This document shows, piece by piece, positions 46,290 through 56,402 of a stretch of 64,000 nt of DNA (its first letter is position 1; each line of letters begins with the position of its first letter). Source of the DNA: Gentiana macrophylla (lineage: Eukaryota; Streptophyta; Magnoliopsida; Gentianales; Gentianaceae). The DNA is taken from contig CM047805.1 of NCBI GenBank assembly GCA_026214975.1, forward strand, positions 66,503,383 to 66,567,382, read 5' to 3'. Under the pieces are notes generated by a model. It was not told the origin of the DNA and did no database searches. It saw nothing but the letters and a program-made list of their open reading frames with translations. A program made the translations under genes and the position numbers.

Positions 46290-47932
46290 ATGAGTCCAAA
46301 ATGCAGTAGAACTGCTCGTCGTCCAAGCGGTCATCAGGTTTTCTATGCTGATGCCAACCTTTTGATTGATGGAGTTGAGCAATTAGATTCTCTACAGATT
46401 CATGAGTCATTCAGAGGGCACTAGAATGGCCGACCAGGTAATCGTGAACGTGGCGTCGACTTGGAGGATTGTGGCAGTATCTTGCCTCAGGTCATGAAGT
46501 ACCACGACATTCTTGATATGGCAGATGCACCAAGCCGGTTCAATGCTACGGTGGTGTGAGTGTTCTATACGTATCTAGCGCACAACCCAGGAGCCATATT
46601 TTCTATGGTCCAAGGGGTGAAAGTGGATTTCACCATCGAAAGGATCAATGAATACTACCCCCTTTTTATCTCTACTATTTCAAACTATTTCACTGATTGG
46701 CCATTATCATTTTTGTGTTGGTCATTAAGTAACAAAAAAGAAAAATGATAAAAAAAAAAAAGTAAGAGTTTTGTTTTCAGTCATGTTCTAGAAAGGAGGA
46801 GATCTTTATGTTTTTATCTCCTGATAAAGTGGGAATCTACCAGTTATCAAAATAATTCAATTGGTACACGCAAGAAATAGTCCAATTCGGTAGCTTTTTG
46901 TTCAATTTCACTTGGAGTCAAATTATCATCAATACGTGTTAAGGGAATGCCCCCCCGCCCTCGGATGTCTATATAAAGAACACGATGAACATAAATACTC
47001 TCTTTAACTTCTATTCTAATGGACTGAATATCTTTTATAAAGAATCGACGTAATTTGCGACAATTTTTCTAGGGAATCCCCAACGAAAAATACACATTAT
47101 GCCTTCCTTTCTATCGAATCAAACTATAGTATAAATGAATATGGATGTCGATTCATATCAATTAATTTAAAGAAACTCGACCAATTTAATCATGGGAGTG
47201 AGAAATCCACCAGTGGGCCCGGAGGAATATACATCATCCTCCAATATTAATGATCTGGAGGGGATGCAGATGATAGCTGACTACTTTGGGGTAGAATGGA
47301 AGTGAAATCAAATCGGAGTCCCCACCATCTTCCTAGAGAATGACCTATCTTGGGATAGGAAGATCCTAAACAGATTTGTATGTTCCCGCCTTCTGCCAAC
47401 CAAGCACACAGTATCTGTTACACCAAGGCGGGCAGAATTGATGTTCCATATAGAGCAGGAATCTCCAGTTAACATCAGCATGCGGATGAATAAGCGCATC
47501 CGGAAGATTGCCGATGAGTCCGAGCGAGAGCAGCTGCCTTTTGGGCCTATGATAGATATGTTCGCTCTGGACAATGAGGTTCCGTTTTTGGTTAGTGACG
47601 ATTGGGAAGATCCTAAACCAAAGATCAGTTCACAGTCGGGTTTACAAGCACCCACACATGTGGGTCAAAGAGCTGAGAGAGAACGTACTCCGGTCCACGG
47701 GGGGCCTCAGTCTCAGAAGGCTTTGATTGAGGAGAATGCAAGAGATATTGCAAGCTTGCATCGCAAAATGGACAGAATGATGGACTTTTTAGGCATTCCT
47801 CATTCGACCCCACCACCTAGGACTGGCCCACGTCACGGAGCATATTCTTCCGTTGTTGCTACCTCAAGTTCTGGACCACCTCCCGGTTTCGAGCCACAAG
47901 ATGACTGGGAGGAATATTTAGATGAAGACTAG
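46290..47932 (+). pseudogene. Accessory frame of the Athila-like element, split by plastid DNA
   Basis: From the ATG at 46290 one frame reads SRTARRPSGHQVFYADANLL and VFYTYLAHNPGAIFSMVQGV, then KVDFTIERINEYY, with in-frame stops at 46422-46424 and 46557-46559. After the plastid insert it resumes with LEGMQMIADYFGVEW and VPTIFLENDLSWDRKILNRF. It ends in a 164-codon open part (47438-47932) with a Pro/Gly-rich tail. The blocks resemble the putative plant transposon protein domain often found in Athila-type elements. Its role is unknown. A frameshift lies near 47305. Confidence 0.65.
46660..47122 (-). pseudogene. ycf4: Nuclear insert of plastid DNA with 3' part of ycf4
   Basis: The minus strand encodes the C-terminal 91 codons of chloroplast Ycf4, the photosystem I assembly factor (47118 down to the stop at 46847-46849). 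Readable blocks are [38 protein letters not shown] and [13 protein letters not shown]. One base is missing in an A run after FPRK, which shifts the frame, so this is a dead copy. The plastid match begins abruptly inside the gene at about 47118-47122. The other limit, in the spacer after ycf4 (toward cemA in plastids), is approximate. Confidence 0.9.
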
Positions 47933-48672
47933 TTATTATTATTTCTTGTTGTTATTTTCCATTTCTTGCATTTTATTTTTTTATTTTATTTTTCCTGTCT
48001 AGTAATGTAGCAGACTTTTTAACAATATAATGATTTTGTAGGCTTAAATTGTTTGGAGTTATTTCATTTCTCTTTTACTCCCGCATTTTTATTATACGGT
48101 TATTGTCATGCATGTTCTTCTTGACTTGTTTGAGATATTTAGCGCAGATTTTTTCAAAGACTTCTTCTACGACGGCCGTTGAATATTTTGGAGTTCCGTT
48201 CACTTAAAGAGCTCCGCGATTAACCGAAGATAAGTTCATTTTCATTTAATATTTCCATCTTCTCATTGAGGACAATGTTTCGATTAAGTGGGGGTAGGAA
48301 CATCACTTAGCTTTTTAAAACTATATTCCCAATTGCTAGATTGTCTTAATTCTCTTTGATGCATTTTTCACCACATAGACTTTTGATTCATTCTATGTGA
48401 GAAAATTGAGCCAATTAATTATGTCATTGTTTCACAACGCATAGGTGAAAGTCATGTCAACTTTTGAAGTAGTGACATATTAATCATACATATGAAGAAC
48501 GAATAACACAATTCTTCAGTATGTAATATAGATGAAGCATTATTCAATTTAGTCTGGAAGAATGAGCATGTATCATGTAGCATGAAGTAGTGACTTATTA
48601 ATTGTTATTGTGCCATTTTCATTCAATCTTTGAGCACAATCTTAGTGAGAAGTACTTAGATCAGACGAACAG
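47933..48672 (+). other. 3' non-coding region of the Athila-like element
   Basis: This is T-rich DNA after the accessory frame, containing a polypurine-like AAGTGGGGGTAGGAA at about 48279. Such internal polypurine tracts occur in large plant gypsy elements. No other feature is recognised. Confidence 0.5.
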
Positions 48673-48898
48673 TTATCCTAGACAGGGAATCGATATTTGT
48701 CGATGGATATACTTAAACCAATTGTTGTAAGAGGAGGGTAGCAACTTGAATGCCAAATAAGGTAACCGGGACAAAACAGACTTGCGAGTGAGAGCGAAAA
48801 AGTGAGATATCTTCCATGCAAAAGAACAAAAAGAAAAAGTATATAATAAAGGTGGTAAGGGAAGCAAACTCATAGCAAAAAGGGCACAACCCTCGCAT
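48673..48898 (-). other. Antisense frame matching 21755-22024
   Basis: This minus-strand frame lies in a plus-strand element, so like its counterpart it runs antisense to the element and sits between the accessory region and the 3' LTR. The shared part reads RKSVLSRLPYLAFKLLPSSY here and RKSVLCRLPFVAFKLLPLSY in the other element. DNA identity over the best 100 bp is about 80% by eye. Confidence 0.4.
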
Positions 48899-49350
48899 AA
48901 AAATGAAACAAACGAGGACCTAAGAGTAATACTCTGTCCCCAAGTCTGCCTGGCCCAAGTAAGGTTTCATGTTGTTTACCTAAGTCTGAAGGCATGAGGA
49001 GCGAGTGTGCACATTGGTAAGTAATGATTGTGGGGTCTCTATAACTTCAATATTTTCTTGGATGCGCTATCACAAAAGATTTATCACACGACACATTGGT
49101 GCATTGGTAGGTAATGATTAATGAGGAAGCTTATGGAATGATGCGTGATATGTGTTTTGCCCTAAATACTTGTTGATATAATGTATTTTTGTATGCGTCA
49201 CTGTTGCTTGAGAGTCATTGCACACACACATTGGTTCATGGCATGAATATTGTTTAATATGTAACTAATGGATATGAGTGACATGATCTTTATCCTTGCT
49301 ATGTGAGGCATTGTTTCCTTTTTGCTTTTTTGCTCGGGACAATCAAAAGC

Positions 49351-49365
49351 TAAGTGTGGGGTAGT
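49351..49365 (+). promoter_or_regulatory. Polypurine tract
   Basis: TAAGTGTGGGGTAGT lies directly before the 3' LTR. AAGTGTGGGG is the usual Athila-type tract. Confidence 0.9.
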
Positions 49366-50766
49366 TGATAACCCTTTAAATGCATCATTAATTATATATT
49401 TATTTACCCGGAATTGTGCTCAGGAGGGGATAGATAGGCTCGTTATCCTATAAATATATGTTAAATGCTATGTGCATGATTCTAGGTTTACGATTCTGCA
49501 TCTGTGTTATTATGCCGTAGATTTGGTACGTTTGGTCTTGTTTTATACATTTTTCAGATGTACTACAATCCGGAGCAGCTAAGGATGGATATGGGCTAAA
49601 AGGAAGACATTGGGCCAAGTGAAGAAAGTCCAAGAAGAGCTCTACCAGAAAAAAGGAAGAAAAATAAGCCTGATTTACCATGGGCTAGGACCGGTTTACC
49701 GAGGCCTTGGAAGACAAGAAACTGAAGTATGCCGCATCTACTAGGTTGGTTAGGGATTTATTGAGTCTTAAGTCGGCTAATATATTTATATAAGGCCGCA
49801 GAACTCGAATTACAATATATGTCTCGATTACTTTTCATACACTTTGATAAATTTTATACAATTTGATGAAATAAAGTTCCTTTAAGCTTTTGGTGATTTA
49901 TTTTCTGGTTTCCTCCCTTCCACGCCATCTCTAGCTTGAGTAGATCAAGCTAGATCTTCATAACCGAAGGTATGAAGCTTTGAACGTTCCTTTATGTCTT
50001 TCTTACGGTAGACTACTTGTATTTACATGTTATAGTTGATTAGCATGTTTAACAACCCCATAATTTACTTGAATTAATTAGAACGAAGCAATATGGATTC
50101 CAGGATAGGAATCACGCCTCTCCGGTAAATCGGGCGGTCTATACCTATTTACCGGGACAATATTTAGGTAACCTTAATCTGGAGATTCGGCGTCAGCTAC
50201 GTTGATCGATAAGATTAATTAACAGTAGGTTAGATCTGGCCAATCTGCTTATTGTATTCATAAATTAACATGAAGGACTATTAGTAAAGTGTTAATTAGG
50301 ACATAGTCTTGATGGATCCCTAGGAACGTGCTAGTCATAGTCGATAGCTGCCTATGGAGGTTTTCGTCTCGTGCCGGCATCTCTAAAACTTATTATGGGG
50401 AAATACAACCAATGAAGGAGGTTAGTTGCGTATAGATTGTTTGTTGTCCTTACAGTGGAAGTAGATAGGGTTAAGAGATGCACCCGTAGCTATAATTGAA
50501 TTAAAACGTTCGATTGATTTAAGGAAATTATGTGGGGAAGTAAACATAAGGATTAACTAGACCAAGTTAGTAGATAGGTGGGATGGGGTACCATGTTCGT
50601 TATTATGTTTATTGTAGGTCAACGACCATATTTGTTCTCTTAATTACGTTAGACTCGTTTATACTTGAGTTGCATTGTCTTTGTGGGATCGACCTTGATT
50701 CACCTTTGCTATACAACGATTGACCTAGTACTCTTGCTAGTATCAAGAGACTTACACGCGCGATCA
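49366..50766 (+). repeat. 3' LTR of the Athila-like element
   Basis: It matches 42437-43816 throughout, apart from small indels. It has a TATA box at 49787-49795, a direct GTTTACC pair at 49673-49700 and an inverted pair at 50125-50153. It keeps the GTGGGATCGACCTTGATTC module lost from the 5' copy. Confidence 0.95.
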
Positions 50767-51437
50767 TATCCAAATCCCTTTTGAAGCTCTGTATGGAAGA
50801 AAGCATAGCACGCCAATTTTCTAGAATGAAGTGGAAGAAAGACCGATCACGAGACCCGTGAGTTGTTCTGACAAGCCAAAATGAGGATATTGAAGTAGAC
50901 CGCCGCAGCCTCAAGATGGCTCAAGATAGGTGGAAGAGTTGGGATGATGGAAGAAGAAGACTGTTAGAGTTTGAAGTTGATGATAAATTGTATCTAAAGA
51001 CCTTCCCAATTAAAGGAGTAAGATGGCTTGGGCAGACATGCAACTATGCTCTAGTTATGAAGGCCCTTACGTGAACTTGGCTAAAGTCGAACCTTTAGCA
51101 TCTCCGTTTGGAGTTACTAGGATCTCTTTCACAAGTGTAAAACGTCCTTCATGTGTCAGTGTTAAGGAAATACTAACCGACATTGATGTGAAACAAGCAT
51201 TGACCTAGAAATGGTTGAAGAGAACTTGACCTACAAGGAAGAATCAGTTGCACCTCGGAGCCGAAGATGAAGGAAGTTAAGAAGGAAGATGTACAGCTAG
51301 TCTTGGGCACAGTGGAGCAATCGCGCACTGGCAGAGGTGACATGAGAGATGGAAAATGGGACGTTGCGAAGTTCCAGAATTCAAGTACCTCCCAGTTATG
51401 TTCAATTTCGAGTATGAAAGTTGTTTTAAGGGGGGGA
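50767..51437 (+). pseudogene. Chromovirus integrase, C-terminal part
   Basis: The plus strand reads PFEALYGRKHSTPIFWNEVE, a hallmark block of chromovirus integrase. It continues in shifted frames with DDGRRRLLEFEVDDKLYLK and FPIKGVRWLGQ, then VHNVFHVSMLRKY-like remnants near 51130-51180. It is the continuation of 42187-42436. Stops and at least two frameshifts are present. The last part (51267-51476) runs into the polypurine tract and LTR. Confidence 0.85.
51428..51437 (+). promoter_or_regulatory. Polypurine tract
   Basis: AAGGGGGGGA lies directly before the LTR start TGTAACACCC, as is usual in Tekay/Del-type chromoviruses. Confidence 0.9.
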
Positions 51438-53630
51438 TGTAACACCCCCGGAATTTTAAGAAGGGTAAAAGCGTAAATGAGAATTTAATTTATTTATTTC
51501 CTATTTTATGTTTAACCAAATTAATTAAATAAAAGGAAATTATTAATTAAAAAGGATTAATTAATTAAATGAGATTTTAATTTACTAAGTATTTAAGGAA
51601 ATAATCTCATTATTTTCCTCATAACACTCAACGGAATTTCTGGGAAAAATAGTAGAGGCGACGGCAAACATAGAGGAAGAAACGATGCAGTCAAGAAGCG
51701 GAGAAAGAGAATCTTCAATCGTTCGGCTAATCCGTCAGGATTTCGGGCAGACCACAGAATGCGGAAACCATCGTCTCATCACAACTAACGTTTCCACACT
51801 AACTGTTTATAATTCCTTAAATTTTAAGTTTAACACTAAATTTGGAATATTGATCGTTTTTTGAGGAAAAGTACGAGCTTTGATTGGATAAATAGTTGTT
51901 TTAATCGTATAATATCGTTTAATTATCGTAGGTTAATAGTAGGAGTTGTGAATTGAAGATTCACCTTGGTTGCTTTCAATTACACGTTTGGATTCATTTT
52001 TAAATTTCAAAAATGTAAGGGGATGTTTTAAAATGGATTTTGGGTGTTCAATCGTATTTAATTATGTGTTTATTTATTTAGTATATAGTGTTGCTCTTCT
52101 TATAATAGTTTTGTATCATTATTTTTATTTTATTTTATTTTATTATGTTGCCGGTGAATGATTTGATGAAAGGTTAAAAAGAGAATAGGACATTAGCCAT
52201 TTGATTTTAGTTGCCGTATTTTGCCGGAAAAAAAAGAATTAGAAGAGGCCTCAACTTGCAGGCCATTGCCGTAGGAAAAAAAAGGGGAAATATATTCTAG
52301 GTGTTTATATTCTATTTTCAAAAAAAAGGATTATCAACATTGCTGATTTAATAGATATTATGTACGGTAAGTAATTTTATTTAATTTATATGTTAAAAAG
52401 GTATGCACAACAAAGTACTATATGTTTAATGGTTATAGTAAAAATGTGGTATATATGGTAAATGCGTATAATATTAATTTTGTGCTTTTACGTGTATTAC
52501 ACGATATGATGTAGTTTGTATGTTCTTTTGGATTATTATATGTTATGTTGCACTGTCTAACTACGATTTTTGGTAGCCTTGACTCGGCACCACAATTAAG
52601 ACCCTCTGCGGGGAGAAGGTGGGAACACCGGAAGGCATTTGTATAGTCTTTGGGGGATGTTATCTTAGTAGTCAACGTTACTTTTACAACGTGCTAGGTA
52701 GTGTAATTAGATGTCTAGGACTATAAGTCCTTAGGAAGCATTTTATGTGAATGAATCAGGTGGTTAGACTTAAATTCGTAAACTACATTTGTGTGAGTCT
52801 AAAAGCTAAATCATCATTATCATTGGTGAGGCTCATCTATTGTTCTTAGCATGGGACTATTACACCCCTCCACTTGGTCGACCCAAGGGACGCGTGTAAA
52901 CTTAAGCCCGTGCCTTTGAGGTGCTTCCCGTGCTGCGGTGCAGTTGTTCACCGTACTTAGTGTCTTTTGATATTGATGTAACAAACATTACTTGTGCAAG
53001 GAAGTACTATGTGATCAAGTAGAGGGTGAGTGTGATCTCAATGACAATCTATGTGGTATAGTGATCGTAGAATGTATTCCTTTAAATATGTATATGCACT
53101 GTTATTTATCGTGAATCGCTTTTTCAACCCTTACTAAGTATATATGTACTTATTACCTTTTCTTTATTGTCCCCACCCCGAGAAGGTGGTGTATTTGTAG
53201 ATTGTTTTCGAGGTCACTGAGGAGTGATCCGGAGATGATGCGGACGAAGTTTATTGTTCTTTCTTTGCATTGTAATTTGGTATAGATTTTCTTACCCTTC
53301 TAATGATAGAAATCATTGAGTTGGGTTTATGGTTATCAACATGTAGTGGATTTATTGTATGTGATGGTTATAGTAAAGTCTTTTGATGATATAATAGATG
53401 CAGCATGTGTTGCTTACAATCGTTTGTTAGTCGTTTAGTTACCCGAAATCATGCGTTTTTCTTCCGCATTGTTCTATGATGTTTGACAACGTATACGTGT
53501 ATAATTAGATTAATTTTTAATTATATGCGATGCGTCTTTGGACGCTTTTTTCGGATAGAGAACAGTATCCGAAATGGCGTCACATTTCTAAAAACAATAT
53601 TTTGTTTTTTCGCTATGGGTTGGGGTGTGA
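51438..53630 (+). repeat. 3' LTR of the chromovirus (Tekay/Del-like)
   Basis: It starts TGTAACACCCCCGGAATTTT after the polypurine tract and ends near GGGTTGGGGTGTGA, where relatives end GGGTGTTACA. The phrase TATCCGAAATGGCGTCACATTT, typical of these LTRs, is split here at 53567-53588. No second copy is in the window, so the right limit is approximate. No gene is visible in it. Confidence 0.75.
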
Positions 53631-54229
53631 GAGTGGGGATGATATTTTCCATATAATTTTGTATTTTATTTTTTGATTTTTTTCTCTTTTATCAACTGGT
53701 TTCTTTTATTGTCATTAGTATTATTATTAAAATAGTGTCCTTCTTGCCATAAGAATATACGAGAGACTGATTGCCCGGCTTTCCTACCAAATTCCCTTGT
53801 TATTATTCTCTGTCTAATTTTTTTTTATTACTTTAAAAAATCAAAAAATATTTTATTTTTGCATTATATACTAGATTACACTTTCTTTCTTTTAACAATA
53901 AATGTTATTTCCACTCCAAAAAAAACTATAAATGTTATTTTATTAAAAAAAAAAGAAAAGAGTCATGGTCCCCTAAAAAAAAAGTAATGGTGGAAAATAG
54001 CATTTTGTGTATCGGATATGGCACAACGGTGGAAGTCTCACTTCTTAGTGACAACTTGAGTCTCATTCTCATCCCTGCCTCAAAATTAATAAATATCAAA
54101 TTCCCCAATCGTTTGTTCAAAAAAATTAGAGGAAAATAGCGTTGTAGGTTGTATTGGATCTCTTATAAGAATTAGAGGAAAATAGCGTTGTAGGTTGTAT
54201 TGGTTCTCTTATAAAGGAATAGATAGTAT
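53631..54229. other. AT-rich spacer with a short tandem duplication
   Basis: The sequence is very AT-rich. A block starting AGAGGAAAATAGCGTTGTAG occurs twice, at about 54128 and 54174. A related, more distant copy is near 56510. No gene is recognised. Confidence 0.6.
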
Positions 54230-56402
54230 GGTATGAACTCCAAATACCTTATGCTGGGCATGAGCTCCTGTTAGATTCTAAGGTTTTAGCGCTATTCATT
54301 CCAAATATGAGAACTTGGGATGTCCATCGGAGTCTGGAGCTGTTCAGGCAGTGGGAGACTGAGGCTATTTTGGCGACCACCATAGCCCCAGGAAGGCACC
54401 AGATAGGAGAATTCGGCACTATCACTTCAAGTGCACCTATTCTGTCAGGTCTGAATACTTTTTTGCTTTATCTCTTTAAAGGCCATCGTCAAAGGTAGGT
54501 CCACATTTGCGGGAGTTGATAGGGTTTGAAGGAACTGTTGCTCCCTGTGCACCCGCGTATTCAGCACTTTTTGTGGTGGCACCTCCATGATGTATTAGGG
54601 ATTGGTCAAAGGTTAATGAGACGGCATATAAGGGATGGTATTTGTTTGGCTTGTGGAGAGACTATTGAAACCATGCGACATGTAATGTTTGAGTGTGAGA
54701 TGGCAGACAGGATGTGGCTGGCATCACCATTCTATGAGATTTTATGACGTTTCCATTCATCCTCCATTCCGGATTTTCTTATGAGGTTTCTTGAGGGCCA
54801 GGGTGTTCATGACACTGCGTGATTTGTGTGGCTCATGTGGGGAATTTAGAAGGCATGATGTTCAGCAAATTTTGATTACCGGCCGGTTCATGTCTGTGTG
54901 GTTTGTACATAGTCTTTGGCGGTGGCGGCCGAGTACGTGAAGGTGATACATATCATGGAGGCTCAAGTAATGACCTTGAAGACGTTGAGAGTATGGATCC
55001 ACTTCAACTTCAAGATGGTCCGGTTACGAGAGCTCGAAAGAGAAGATTTGAGGATGCTTTGAAGAACATCGTTTTGGCAAGCTCTCAACAATACGTTGAG
55101 GAGTTTAAGCATGAAGACTTGTCCATTTTATTAATAATAACTTGTAATTGGGTTAAGGTGTTTTTGGGAAGTTTTGTCTATTTTTAGTAACCTTGCCATA
55201 AATAGTCTATTTTGGCCAAACCCGACATCCACTTACCATTTTTGGATTTTGACCCCTACCATCCACATGTCCTACATCCTTTTAAGGTATACCTTACCTT
55301 AATTCTTGATGTCCTACCCATTTACCCTTCCTAAAGGCCAATAACCTTTTCACCTTAACTTTGGGAAACTTTTCTTTCCATTTTTGTTAAGCCCCAAGAC
55401 ATGTCCAAGACTTGGCCTAGACACACCTTGGGCGCCTATTCCTTTATCCCACATCGAAATTATGCTTAGCCAAAATTCCAAATCCCAACTATAAGTTGTT
55501 TTTCTACCACATTGCTAGTTTGTGGGAAGTTGCATTTTCTTGTTGCCTATATAAGGCTTTGTCTTGCTAATGTAATTTTTAGAATATTTTGAGTGAAAAC
55601 TTTATATATAATTTGAGTTTCAGTGATTGAAACTTGTGAGTTAAATATTTTACCTTGCTGATTGGGTGAATGTTTTAACTTGAGAACTTATCAAAAGTCT
55701 GAGCAACTTTTGTGCGGCGTTCTCGACTTGGAGAAACCCGAAGTGCTGATTCCGAGGGTTGATCTAAGCTTGGCTCGTTTTATCATTATTTTCCAGAAAT
55801 CGTGTAAGTCTTGTTCTTCTTCCAAACTCTCGTATTCATCATTTGTAGTTTTTCTTAGAATACTTCAATCTAGATCATCTCGTTTCATATCAGAAGGTCA
55901 TGGCTATTATTTGAGTGCAGGCCTCACCCCAACATCTGGATGATCGGTGGATGCCTCGGTGGCTGCGGCGGGTGCGGGTATTAGGGTCATCTTTCGGGAA
56001 TCATCTGGGCTGTTTTGAACTTTTTTGCATATCAATTTGATCCAAGGCATCTGGTGGAGTTCATGGAGCTAAAGGCCATCTTCTTGGCGTTGGAGGAAAC
56101 AGTGTGTTTGAGGATTAACGGCTGGTAGAGAGTGATTTTTTGGCGTGTCTCGTGTCTCCGTCGACCGGTGGATGACCTTACCGCCCTGGGATGTTTAGTG
56201 TAGGATTGTATGGCGCTTTTAGCCACCTTTGCTTTTATTTTCTTTGATTTTGTTTGTCATACATGGAATGTCCATGCACATCTTTTTAGCTAAGCATGCT
56301 TTGTTACTTACTGCTCCGGCATCATAGGCTCGCCCCTTGGTGACGTTTTGGCCGCTTGTTTGGCGGACGTTGATCAATAAAATTTTGTTTTCCCTAAAAA
56401 AA
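54230..56402 (+). mobile_element. L1-type LINE, 3' end, interrupted
   Basis: The first part (54300-54750) encodes the zinc-binding domain that follows RT in plant LINEs. The blocks are LLPVHPRIQHFLWWHLHDVL, GDGICLACGETIETMRH-like residues with two CxxC/HxxxxC positions, and FECEMADRMW. The second part (about 55925-56140) reads as an RNase H domain: VIFRESSGLF, then YQFDPRHLVEFMELKAIFLA. A 3' UTR and a short A tail (56394-56401) follow. Several stops are present and the RT core is missing, so this is a 5'-truncated dead copy. An LTR-element fragment separates the parts. Confidence 0.8.
54905..55922 (+). mobile_element. LTR-retrotransposon 3' fragment inside the LINE
   Basis: The left part encodes MDPLQLQDGPVTRARKRRFE and DALKNIVLASSQQYVEEFK, a segment that lies at the end of the gypsy polyprotein or gag in some plant elements. 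After it comes LTR-like DNA with a possible TATA box (GCCTATATAAGGC, about 55546). The LINE sequence continues at about 55923. I could not find a target duplication or a second LTR, so the exact limits are uncertain. Confidence 0.5.

Larger units (their letters stand above)
42437..50766 (+). mobile_element. Athila-like Ty3/gypsy element without pol, 8.3 kb
   Basis: Two LTRs of about 1.4 kb, a tRNA-Asp-type primer site, a polypurine tract and a perfect TATCC duplication (42432-42436 and 50767-50771) define the element exactly. Inside are a protease region, an accessory frame and long non-coding parts. RT, RNase H and integrase are absent: the sequence passes from the protease linker (about 45260) to a non-coding block (about 45360) that in the related element follows integrase. 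It could only have moved with enzymes from a relative. Confidence 0.95.

Noticed and set aside
46660..47122. ycf4 as evidence that the window is plastid DNA
   Set aside because: Only the 3' part of one plastid gene is present, with a frameshift, inside a nuclear retrotransposon.
55662..55943. 93-codon plus-strand frame as a gene
   Set aside because: It lies in the LTR-like part of an inserted element and extends across its end into LINE sequence; no domain is visible.
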